34,291 bases of DNA, taken from positions 69,730 through 104,020 of the forward strand of contig NZ_JAUNHI010000006.1 in the NCBI RefSeq assembly GCF_030524025.1. Reading direction: 5' to 3'. The position numbers and the translations under genes are program-made. Under the pieces are notes generated by a model. That model was given only the letters and a program-made list of their open reading frames with translations. It was not told the origin of the DNA and made no database searches. This DNA is from Actinomyces sp. (lineage in GTDB: Bacteria; Actinomycetota; Actinomycetes; Actinomycetales; Actinomycetaceae). Every line of letters starts with the position of its first letter. Positions within the stretch are counted from its first letter, which is position 1. Below are positions 7,850 through 15,193 of this stretch, one piece after another.

Positions 7850-9380
7850 CGACGAATCGATTCGAATTCAGGTCGGTGCGGTTGTCGCAGAGGTCGACGG
7901 CCTTGGTGAGCTGGTGACTGCGACGACTGCTGCTCAGGCCAGGAGCTTCTTGGCCCAAGAGGGGTCGACAGTCTCATGTATGCTCGTGGACCACAACCTT
8001 GCCGATAACGTCGCCATCTCCCTCATTCAGGAGGTGGGACTGTCGCACCCATTGGTCCCCGCCGTCCTGCTGGCCCCGCAGCGAACCATCGATGTCGTTG
8101 ACCTTGCGGTTAGCGCGGGCGCGCGAGCGGTGCTCGCGGTACCGGTGTCTCTGGAGGACCTGACGAGCCGGCTGGCTCCGGTCATCGCCTGGTCGCATGC
8201 GGCACGCAGCGGGTTGGACGCCGTTGAAGCGGTCGACATGTCCCGGCGCATGGGAACGGTGACAGCAGTCGTGGGCGCCAAGGGCGGAGTCGGATCCTCC
8301 ACACTCACGCTCCTGCTCGCGTCACGGCTGGCCCGGCAGGGCCGGACCTGCGTCGTCGACCTCGATCTGCGCGGTGGTGACCTGGCTGCGATGACCGGAA
8401 TCGGGGTACGACGCTCGATCATCGATCTTGTCGACATCGCGGCGGAGATCAGTGCACGGGAGATCGCCGAGGTCATTTACCCGCTGCCAGGCGGCCTGTC
8501 ACTGCTTCCCGCCCCGGTGCAGGGTGAACGTGGTGAGGAAATGACAGAGGCCGCAACTAGGCAGATCATCACTGCCTTGCGTTATCAGTTCGATCACGTG
8601 GTACTTGACTGCGGCAGCCGTCTTGATGCCGTGCTTGCCATGGGACTGGACTGCGCGGACCGAGTCCTCGTCGTCGCCTCACAGGACGTCCAGTCTCTCC
8701 GGCGCACACGGCAGTTGACGGCAGCGATGGAGCGGCTGAGCATAGCGCGTGGGGCGTCGATCGGCCTGGTCATGAACAAGATCAACAGGAATCGGGAGAT
8801 CCAGCCCGCAGCCGCAGAAAAGATCGTCTCCGTGCAACTACTCGGCTCCATTCCTGACACGACCAACCATATAGAACTCATTGTGAACACCTCGAGCATC
8901 TTGTCGCTCCAGACGCCAGTCATGCTCAAGGCTGTGGACAGAGTTCTCGCTCGGGCGCTCTCCCTGACGGGCGCCGTTGCTTCGGCTTCGTTGCCGCCGA
9001 TGCAGGGCACCCGTGCCAAACGCAGCACACGGCGAGCCCGACGCAAGCGAGCAGGTGCGGATGAGGGGCAGCTCCTTGTTGAGTTTCCCGCCGTATTCGC
9101 CTTGGCTACACTGGTGCTGCTCGCATGTGTGCAGATTCTTAGCTACGGGGTGTCGTGGATCTATGCGACGCATGCGGCCGAGGAGGCGGCACGCGCCTAT
9201 GCAGTGGGAATGTCGACCAGCCAGGTGCACGAGGAGGTTGAAGACCGCCTTCCAGCCATCTGGGCGCAAGGCGTCAGCGTGAGTCAATCCGGGGCGTCGC
9301 AGGTCTCGGTGACTGTCGAGGTACCATCGGTGGTAGATCTCCATGCGACTGCGACCACCGGGATCGTGTGGGAGGAATGA
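7830..9380 (+). CDS. TadZ ATPase fused to a TadE-type pseudopilin
   Basis: The product is a single 516-residue frame. Residues 1-125 form a degenerate receiver domain: it starts LLLVSDDES and has LVDHNL, but the conserved Lys loop is replaced by AVPVS. Residues about 140-385 are a ParA/MinD-like ATPase of the CpaE/TadZ type, with AKGGVGSSTLT (the second P-loop Lys is Ser) and DLDLRGGDL. A very basic linker (394-410) leads to DEG413, then QLLVEFPAVF with Glu418 at +5, and a membrane helix (about 419-441) followed by HAAEEAARAYAVG. This last part is a complete TadE-type pseudopilin with a prepilin peptidase site at its start. The ATG at 7830 has an AGGAG SD and overlaps the previous gene. Met391 (position 9000) could start a free TadE with a 23-residue leader, but no SD precedes it. 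TadZ normally localises the pilus machine. Confidence 0.85.
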   Translation: MLLLVSDDESIRIQVGAVVAEVDGLGELVTATTAAQARSFLAQEGSTVSCMLVDHNLADNVAISLIQEVGLSHPLVPAVLLAPQRTIDVVDLAVSAGARAVLAVPVSLEDLTSRLAPVIAWSHAARSGLDAVEAVDMSRRMGTVTAVVGAKGGVGSSTLTLLLASRLARQGRTCVVDLDLRGGDLAAMTGIGVRRSIIDLVDIAAEISAREIAEVIYPLPGGLSLLPAPVQGERGEEMTEAATRQIITALRYQFDHVVLDCGSRLDAVLAMGLDCADRVLVVASQDVQSLRRTRQLTAAMERLSIARGASIGLVMNKINRNREIQPAAAEKIVSVQLLGSIPDTTNHIELIVNTSSILSLQTPVMLKAVDRVLARALSLTGAVASASLPPMQGTRAKRSTRRARRKRAGADEGQLLVEFPAVFALATLVLLACVQILSYGVSWIYATHAAEEAARAYAVGMSTSQVHEEVEDRLPAIWAQGVSVSQSGASQVSVTVEVPSVVDLHATATTGIVWEE

Positions 9381-9754
9381 TGCGACAGAGGCTGATAAGC
9401 GCGCTACACCGCGGCTCTGAGGAACGAGGAGCAGTGCAGACCATCGAGCTCGCCGTGTTCGTCCCGCTTCTCGTCATGATCACCATACTCATGGTGCAGG
9501 CATTTATGGCGGTGGCAACTGTGACGTCTGTCGAGGCAGCCGCCCGGGACGGAGCGCGGGCCGGTATGAACGGCCAGTCGGTGAACGCTGCGGTCGCCGC
9601 GGCATTGCCCGACTGGGTAGTTGTCCAGTCGGTGACTCGGCCGTGTGCGTCCTCCACATGCGTCCGAGTGACCGCCAGGATCCCAATCGGTATGCCTTTG
9701 CTGACCAATGAGTCAGTCACCGTCAGTCGTACCGCCTATTTTCCGGAGGGCTGA
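9380..9754 (+). CDS. TadE/TadF-like pseudopilin
   Basis: The product is about 124 residues with a short basic leader (RQRLISALHRGSEERG). It continues AVQTIELAVFVPLL and a single membrane helix, then TSVEAAARDGARAGMNG, the conserved post-helix pattern of TadE/TadF proteins. Glu lies at +6 relative to the Gly, one residue off the usual +5, so the exact cleavage position is unclear. The C-terminal domain has one cysteine pair (PCASSTCVRV). The start is either ATG 9377 or ATG 9380. GGAGG at 9371-9375 spaces better to 9380, and either start overlaps the TGA of the preceding gene. It is probably a minor subunit that helps start or anchor the fibre. Confidence 0.8.
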   Translation: MRQRLISALHRGSEERGAVQTIELAVFVPLLVMITILMVQAFMAVATVTSVEAAARDGARAGMNGQSVNAAVAAALPDWVVVQSVTRPCASSTCVRVTARIPIGMPLLTNESVTVSRTAYFPEG

Positions 9755-9756
9755 CA

Positions 9757-11055
9757 ATGGCGTTACGAGACAGGCTCGGCGGCGGTGGCGGCGTTGAGCG
9801 TCAGCGGTCGGATGATCGGGATGACCTTGTGCGGGTGTACCGTGCACGTCTGCTTGAGGAGGTCGATCTCGACGAGGTAGCGTCCCTTGACCTACCGCAG
9901 CGCAGGGCCCGGTTGGAGCGCATGCTGTCTCGCCTGCTCTCCGTTGAGGGGCCGGTGATGTCATCGCGTGAGCGTTCGTGGCTCATCCGTCGAGTGGTCG
10001 ACGACGCTGTTGGCCTGGGTGTGCTGGAGCCATTGGTCGCCGACCCATCGGTGACGGAGATCATGGTCAATGGACCGAATGACATTTTCGTTGAAAGAGC
10101 GGGACGTCTTGAGCGAGTTCCGACTCGCTTCGCATCAGAGGCCGATCTGTACCAGATGATCGACAGGATCGTGTCGACTGTGAACCGACGCGTCGACGAG
10201 TCAAGTCCGATGGCGGACGCCCGGCTTCCTGGGGGCGAGCGAGTCAACGTGATCATTCCTCCGTTGGCGCTCGATGGTCCCACCGTCACGATTAGGAGAT
10301 TTCCACAGCCTTTCCGGCTCGATGACCTGGTCGCACGGCGCAGCCTTCCGCGATCGGCTGCAAATCTGCTCGCCCTGCTCGTGCGCGCGCGGATGAATGT
10401 GCTTGTGTCTGGTGGAACCGGGAGCGGGAAAACGACCTTTCTCAACGCGCTGTCCGGCCTCATCCCTGATCGGGAGCGCATCATCACCATTGAGGACGCT
10501 GCCGAGTTGTCCTTGCAGCAGCCCCATGTCGTTCGCATGGAGGCGCGTCCGGCGAACACGGAGGGCGAGGGTGAGGTGACGATCCGTGATCTGGTTCGTA
10601 ACTCCTTGCGTATGCGCCCGGACCGCATTGTCGTCGGCGAGGTCCGCGGCGGGGAGACGCTGGACATGCTCCAAGCGATGAACACCGGTCACGAGGGATC
10701 ACTGACGACCGTCCATGCCAATTCGCCTATTGACGCACTTGCCCGGCTCGAGACTCTTGCGTCGATGTCCGACATCAGTCTTCCAGTCGAGACCCTCCGG
10801 GACCAGATCAATGGCGCGATCGACGTCATTGTTCAATTGGAGCGTGACTCTCATGGCGTGCGTCGGGCGAGCGCGATCGACGCCGTGGTCTCTCAACGAC
10901 GAGAGACCTACCAGACTCTTCCGATTATGCGCTACACCCGAAGTCCGGCCGACGAAGAAGGGCGGTTCGACATCCATCCGATCCCCTCGCAGCTTGCCGA
11001 GCGTATCGCTGCGCGGGGCTACGAGATAGGAACCCTGTTCGAGGAGGTGCCGTGA
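9757..11055 (+). CDS. TadA/CpaF secretion ATPase
   Basis: This 432-residue member of the GspE/VirB11 hexameric ATPase superfamily powers Flp pilus assembly. The N-terminal domain includes the typical LEPLVADPSVTEIMVNGPNDIFVERAG-type region near 90-115. The Walker A motif GGTGSGKTT lies at 219-227 (K225). The Asp box IITIEDAAEL, Walker B DRIVVGEVRGGE and His box GHEGSLTTVHANSP are all intact. It acts at the cytoplasmic membrane with TadB and TadC. The start at 9757 follows a GGAGGG SD 2 bp after the previous stop. Its GTGA overlap with tadB indicates coupled translation. Confidence 0.95.
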   Translation: MALRDRLGGGGGVERQRSDDRDDLVRVYRARLLEEVDLDEVASLDLPQRRARLERMLSRLLSVEGPVMSSRERSWLIRRVVDDAVGLGVLEPLVADPSVTEIMVNGPNDIFVERAGRLERVPTRFASEADLYQMIDRIVSTVNRRVDESSPMADARLPGGERVNVIIPPLALDGPTVTIRRFPQPFRLDDLVARRSLPRSAANLLALLVRARMNVLVSGGTGSGKTTFLNALSGLIPDRERIITIEDAAELSLQQPHVVRMEARPANTEGEGEVTIRDLVRNSLRMRPDRIVVGEVRGGETLDMLQAMNTGHEGSLTTVHANSPIDALARLETLASMSDISLPVETLRDQINGAIDVIVQLERDSHGVRRASAIDAVVSQRRETYQTLPIMRYTRSPADEEGRFDIHPIPSQLAERIAARGYEIGTLFEEVP

Positions 11056-11978
11056 TCACGTCCGGCGCGGTTCTTCTCGTTGCCGCTGCAACGACGATTG
11101 TGGCCAGCCTAGCAATCGTGACACTCGGTGCTGCGTCGTGGCGCAGCACCGCGATCGCGGACAGCGTGGGAGCGACAAGCGGAGGCGGGGCAGGAAGAGT
11201 CCTTGCGAGACTCGATCGTGTGCTCGGCACGCTGGGTGTTACTCGCGCCGTGGCGAAGCGGTTGTCGGGGGCGGGCCTAAGTTGGTCACCGGTCAAGGTG
11301 ATAGTGATCGTCGTCGCTATCGATGTCGTTCTGTTCGTCGTCATCCGCACTCTCGTCGGCAATATCGGAGCGCTGGTAATAGCCGCCTCGTTTCCTGTCA
11401 TCTTTTTCCGGTGGGTTCACACGAAAGTGGTGCAGCGAACAGAGAGGTTCATCGCCCAGCTTCCCGAGCTGGCAAGGCTGCTGGCAAACGCGACGAGCGC
11501 CGGGCTGTCTCTGGAGCGCGCGCTTCTGCTCGCAGCCAGAGAGATGCCCGAGCCCGCCGCCAGTGAGCTCGCCCGCGTTACTGCGCAGATTGGTGTCGGC
11601 TGGACCTTCGATGCCGCCCTGAACGACTTAAGCGAGCGGATGCCGTCCCGAGAGCTTAACGTGCTGGTCAGGACCTTGCTCATCCAGTCACGGACGGGCG
11701 GAGGTCTTGTGGGGGCGTTGCAGGATATTGCTCTGTCACTCGATGAGCGCAAGGAGCTGAGGCGTGAGGTGCGGACTGTGATTCTTGGCTCAGCGATCAG
11801 TGGCTACATTGTTCCGGTGTTGGGAATCGGATCAGTGCTGTTCTTGAACCTGATGGAGCCCGGTATTCTCGACGAGATGATGAGGTCGTTCATCGGTCAG
11901 ATGATAATTTTTCCCTCCGTTCTGCTGTTTGGGCTCGGCGCGCTGTTGATGCGCGCTGTCTCCAGGGTCGAGGTGTGA
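11052..11978 (+). CDS. TadB platform protein (type II secretion F domain)
   Basis: This 308-residue polytopic membrane protein starts with GTG overlapping the tadA stop. It has an N-terminal helix, a helix pair around residues 80-120, a cytoplasmic GspF/T2SF domain and two C-terminal helices. The GspF domain contains LARLLANATSAGLSLERALLLAAREMPEP-type and TGGGLVGALQDIALSLDERKELRREVRT-type segments. With TadC it forms the inner-membrane platform that the TadA ATPase drives. Its position between tadA and tadC is the standard order. Confidence 0.9.
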   Translation: MITSGAVLLVAAATTIVASLAIVTLGAASWRSTAIADSVGATSGGGAGRVLARLDRVLGTLGVTRAVAKRLSGAGLSWSPVKVIVIVVAIDVVLFVVIRTLVGNIGALVIAASFPVIFFRWVHTKVVQRTERFIAQLPELARLLANATSAGLSLERALLLAAREMPEPAASELARVTAQIGVGWTFDAALNDLSERMPSRELNVLVRTLLIQSRTGGGLVGALQDIALSLDERKELRREVRTVILGSAISGYIVPVLGIGSVLFLNLMEPGILDEMMRSFIGQMIIFPSVLLFGLGALLMRAVSRVEV

Positions 11979-11981
11979 TCG

Positions 11982-12872
11982 ATGGCTGTCATATTTGCGG
12001 CCCTGGCAATGGTGATGGTCTTGGTTGCCGCGTACGGCATTCGGTTGATCAGGGCGGATGTCGCTACGGATCTGCTTCCGGTCGAGGAGGGTCATGCGAC
12101 TGAGGATCGGGTTCCGGGTCCATTCGTACGGCTCATTGATTTTCTGGGAATGCGTTTTCAGCGCACGCTCAGGCGGATCTACGGCCCCATGCGGATCAAG
12201 GCCCTTGATGCGCGGCTCAAGAACGCAGGCAATCCTGAGGGGCTCTTTCTTGACCTGTTTATGCAGCGGGAGGCGGGCTTTGTCGTCTTGGCTGGTTGTA
12301 TCGGCTTCTTTTTCGCGCTCACCGGTCGTTGGCTCCTCGGGTTGCTCCTCGCCGTTGTGTTCGGCGGCTGGATGCACTTGTGGCTCATCGCGGCAGCACG
12401 TAAACGTCGGGCGGAGATCGATCGGGACCTGCCGGACTTTCTCGACGTACTGGCAGTGACCGTGAGGTCGGGCCTTCCTTTCCGTTCTGCTCTGGAGCGC
12501 GTAAGCGTCAACTTCGAGGGTGCGATCGCTGAGGAAATGATGCGCGCGCTCCATGAGATGCGGTTGGGCGCTTCGCGGAGAGACGCTTTTGTCGCCCTCC
12601 GTGAGCGCTGTGGCTCCCAGAACATCTCCACTTTTGTGGGTGCGCTCCTGCAATCCGAGGAGTTGGGGACGCCCATCGCAGATGCTCTCGTCTCGATCAC
12701 GTCCGAGATTCGAAAGGAGCGTGCGCAGGAGGTCAGGAGGGCTGCCGCTAGGGCGCAACCGAAAGTCACCCTTGTGGCGACCGTGACGATGTTGCCCGGC
12801 GCCATGATCCTTATGGCGGGTGGAATCATTTTCTCCAACCGCGAGGTATTGGCTGGAATGTTCGGGGGCTGA
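11982..12872 (+). CDS. TadC platform protein (type II secretion F domain)
   Basis: The protein has 296 residues. An N-terminal membrane helix is followed by a paired helix region around 90-130 and a GspF domain with DLPDFLDVLAVTVRSGLPFR and the ALLQSEELGTPIADAL motif. A C-terminal helix (about 268-290) ends the protein. It is the partner of TadB in the assembly platform. It starts 3 bp after tadB and ends in an ATGA overlap with the sensor kinase gene, which ties the two-component system to the pilus operon. Confidence 0.9.
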   Translation: MAVIFAALAMVMVLVAAYGIRLIRADVATDLLPVEEGHATEDRVPGPFVRLIDFLGMRFQRTLRRIYGPMRIKALDARLKNAGNPEGLFLDLFMQREAGFVVLAGCIGFFFALTGRWLLGLLLAVVFGGWMHLWLIAAARKRRAEIDRDLPDFLDVLAVTVRSGLPFRSALERVSVNFEGAIAEEMMRALHEMRLGASRRDAFVALRERCGSQNISTFVGALLQSEELGTPIADALVSITSEIRKERAQEVRRAAARAQPKVTLVATVTMLPGAMILMAGGIIFSNREVLAGMFGG

Positions 12873-14092
12873 TGATGGGTGTGAGGGACGTTGTGGCGGT
12901 CGAGTGGCGGGTGGAGCGCGATGCGGTCGCGGGTGCGGCCGCCTTCATCTGCGATATCCGCCTTGGGCTGCTTGTGCTCATCGAGTGGGGCCTGTTGCTC
13001 ACAGATGCCTCATTGGCGTCCATCGTCGTCATCGTCATTGCGATGGGCATGAGTTGGATCCCGCTCAAACTATTCAAAAGCACGCCAGCCGATCGCCTCC
13101 TCGGGTGGAGCTTCGTGGCTGCCGATGCTGTCTTGTGCTGTGTCGTGACCGTGGTCGCCATTCCGGTGTTTGCTGGCGCATTCTACCTTGTACCTGGTTA
13201 TGTCATCGCGTCGGGCTTGCTCGTCGGGCTGCTGCTCGCAGGGTTGAAGTCGGCGGTGTGGACCACCTGCGTCATCTGGGCTCTGGTCCTCGGGGCTTTC
13301 TTTGAGAGGCGGATGGCGCCGGAGTTCTTCGGACTGGCGGTCGTGGGAGTCACCGTGGTCGCCGTGTACTTCGGCCACCGACTTCGTGATCGGATGCGAC
13401 ATGTGGCCCGGATATCCGCGGAGCTGGCGCAGGCGCGTGCCAGCGAACGGGGGGTATCTGAACGGTTGATGATAGCGCGTGATCTTCATGATTCCCTGGC
13501 AAAGAGCGTTCACGGAATTCGGATGCTCGCTGAGACGCTTCACGCCTCTCTGGAGTCCAGTGCTCACCCGGATACTGCGCTCAGTCGAGCGCTATTCGAT
13601 TCGGCAGATGAGGCCAGTCGCGAGGCGCGGCTTGTGCTCGACGGACTCCGCATCCCCTGTCAGGGGGATCTCGTGTCGGTGCTCGTGGAGGAGGTCCGTC
13701 GCTGGGGCGCGCGTACAGGGGTCGGAGTCGTCGTCGAGCCGGTTGGCGGGCATGCTCGCGCATGGCAGTGCGACAGTGACACGTTGTGGCAGTTGCAGCG
13801 GATCATCGGCGAGATCCTGTCGAACGTTGAGAAGCACGCGCAAGCGGAGACCGTTCGCTTCAAGGCGCAGATGGCTGACGGTGTCAGTATCGAGATCACC
13901 GATGATGGTGTCGGCCTGAACGCTTCCGACAGGGATCTGGTGGGTTCCGGGCACTATGGGTTGTCAGGCATCCGAGAACGGGTCAGAGAGCTCGGGGCGG
14001 AGTTCTCTCTGGACTCGCGCCCGGAACCGGACGTGGGCGTGCGGGCACGTCTTTTGGTGCCGGCCAGGATTCTGACTGAGCGGAGGGCGTAG
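12872..14092 (+). CDS. membrane sensor histidine kinase (NarL/DegS-type)
   Basis: The protein has 406 residues. The first half holds about six membrane helices (roughly 30-175) and no recognisable ligand-binding domain, so it probably senses something in or near the membrane. A HisKA_3 dimerisation region carries the phospho-acceptor His206 in ARDLHDSLAKSVHG. The ATP-binding domain shows the N box with Asn318 (EILSNVEKHA), the G box DDGVGL (344-349) and GHYGLSGIRERV. All catalytic motifs look intact. The ATG overlaps the tadC stop, and the partner response regulator follows after 2 bp. It likely adjusts pilus expression, by context. Confidence 0.9.
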   Translation: MMGVRDVVAVEWRVERDAVAGAAAFICDIRLGLLVLIEWGLLLTDASLASIVVIVIAMGMSWIPLKLFKSTPADRLLGWSFVAADAVLCCVVTVVAIPVFAGAFYLVPGYVIASGLLVGLLLAGLKSAVWTTCVIWALVLGAFFERRMAPEFFGLAVVGVTVVAVYFGHRLRDRMRHVARISAELAQARASERGVSERLMIARDLHDSLAKSVHGIRMLAETLHASLESSAHPDTALSRALFDSADEASREARLVLDGLRIPCQGDLVSVLVEEVRRWGARTGVGVVVEPVGGHARAWQCDSDTLWQLQRIIGEILSNVEKHAQAETVRFKAQMADGVSIEITDDGVGLNASDRDLVGSGHYGLSGIRERVRELGAEFSLDSRPEPDVGVRARLLVPARILTERRA

Positions 14093-14094
14093 TT

Positions 14095-14721
14095 ATGAAG
14101 GTGTTGATTGTCGATGACAATGCGATCGTCTTGGCCGGTTTGAGGGCGGTTCTCGGGAGGGTCGGCAGTGTGACGAGTGTGATCGAGGCGTCGAATGCCT
14201 TCGAGGCGCTTGAGCGTGTCGCGGCAGATTGCCCGGACATCGTTTTGCTCGATGTCGCGATGCCGCCTGGGCGCTCCGGCGTCGACATTCTCCCCGAGAT
14301 CGTTGAGCGGGCAGCGGTCATTATGCTGACCTCCAACCAGGACCCGGTGACGATCCGGCGGGCTCTGGACTGCGGGGCGCGCGGCTACCTCATCCACGGG
14401 CAACTGGGCATCCATGAGGTTTCCGGTGCGATTGAGACCTGCGTCAATGGCGGGTTGGTTCTCGGCAGGGAGGCCGCCGAGGTCATGCTGTCCGGTGGGT
14501 CGGAGACCCGAAGCAACCCGCTCAGACAACTGCTCTCCGAGAGGGAGGCGGAGGTCGTCGAGCTTGCCGCGCAGGGTCTGAGCAATGCGGAGATCGCCAG
14601 GAAGCTCTTCCTGTCCGAACGGACCGTCAAGAACAACCTCAACGCCGCATACCCCAAGATCGACGTCCACACGCGCGCCGAGGCGGTGGCAGCCTGGCTC
14701 AGGGCGTCAGGGGGGCGGTAG
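14095..14721 (+). CDS. LuxR-type response regulator
   Basis: The protein has 208 residues. The receiver domain (1-120) has acidic residues D7/D8, phospho-acceptor D53 (VLLDVAMP) and T79. The invariant switch Lys is replaced: GYLIHGQLG has His101 where GYLLK would be expected. A LuxR/GerE helix-turn-helix domain (about 142-205) contains LSEREAEVVELAAQGLSNAE and SERTVKNNLN. It lies directly behind the kinase gene. The likely targets are the tad promoter near 6215 and perhaps the flp promoter, by inference. The missing Lys could alter phosphorylation-dependent switching. Confidence 0.9.
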   Translation: MKVLIVDDNAIVLAGLRAVLGRVGSVTSVIEASNAFEALERVAADCPDIVLLDVAMPPGRSGVDILPEIVERAAVIMLTSNQDPVTIRRALDCGARGYLIHGQLGIHEVSGAIETCVNGGLVLGREAAEVMLSGGSETRSNPLRQLLSEREAEVVELAAQGLSNAEIARKLFLSERTVKNNLNAAYPKIDVHTRAEAVAAWLRASGGR

Positions 14722-14723
14722 AG

Positions 14724-14759
14724 GGGGCGTTGGCCCCTTCGCGAGGGGCGCTCAGCCCC
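14724..14759 (+). terminator. nested hairpin between regulator and flp
   Basis: The inner stem GCCCC/GGGGC (14733-14737 with 14745-14749) nests within the outer stem GGGGC/GCCCC (14724-14728 with 14755-14759). It immediately follows the regulator stop. It may partially terminate the long tad transcript or protect the 5' end of an flp message. A TAGTAT at 14761-14766 could be an flp -10 box, although its -35 (TTCGCG) is poor. Confidence 0.35.
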
Positions 14760-14840
14760 GTAGTATCGGCTTCAGCGAGGAGGTCGAACGACGATCCTCG
14801 GGTTGCCGCCATATGGCACTTTTCTTTGGAGGAGGATCTC

Positions 14841-15059
14841 ATGAGCAACTCTCTGCTTCGTGTCCAGGTTCGCATGCAGCAGGCATGGTACTCGTTCCGC
14901 GAGAACGAGCGCGGTCAGGCAATGGTCGAGTATGTTGGCATCGCCTTTATCGTTCTCGCCCTCGTCGGCGTCGTGATCGGGGCGATGTCTTCGCAGGGCA
15001 AGGACATCGCCAGTACGATCGCGGATAAGGTCAAGGAGGCCATCGACGGTGTCGGCTAG
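14841..15059 (+). CDS. major Flp pilin
   Basis: The product is a 72-residue prepilin. The ATG at 14841 follows an excellent SD (GGAGGAGG, 5 nt spacing), as expected for an abundant structural protein. The 25-residue leader ends in NERG, then QAMVEYVGIAFIVLAL, with Glu at +5 and Tyr at +6. The mature subunit is only 47 residues, mostly one hydrophobic helix with a charged tail. It is exported by the TadABC machine after cleavage by the prepilin peptidase (probably the gene at 17561-18313) and polymerises into the adhesive fibre. Its position last in the operon, with a separate leader and a strong terminator, suggests independent high expression. Confidence 0.93.
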   Translation: MSNSLLRVQVRMQQAWYSFRENERGQAMVEYVGIAFIVLALVGVVIGAMSSQGKDIASTIADKVKEAIDGVG

Positions 15060-15099
15060 GATTAGTTAACACTTGCCCTACCCGCGACTGAGCCGCGTG

Positions 15100-15138
15100 C
15101 TGGGTGCGCCCGCTCCATGTTGGTGCGGGCGCACCCAG
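15100..15138 (+). terminator. strong terminator after flp
   Basis: A perfect 14-bp stem (CTGGGTGCGCCCGC with its complement) closes an 11-nt loop and is followed by TTGCTCTGTCTGTT. It lies 40 bp past the flp stop and separates the tad operon from the OmpA-type lipoprotein unit. Confidence 0.85.
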
Positions 15139-15193
15139 TTGCTCTGTCTGTTATACACTAATCCCATATTCATCCTGACCCTGAGGAGTTGTG

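Noticed and set aside
9000-9380. Separate tadE gene starting at Met391 of the fusion
   Set aside because: No Shine-Dalgarno sequence precedes this codon and the frame is continuous with tadZ. It is kept only as an alternative in the fusion entry.
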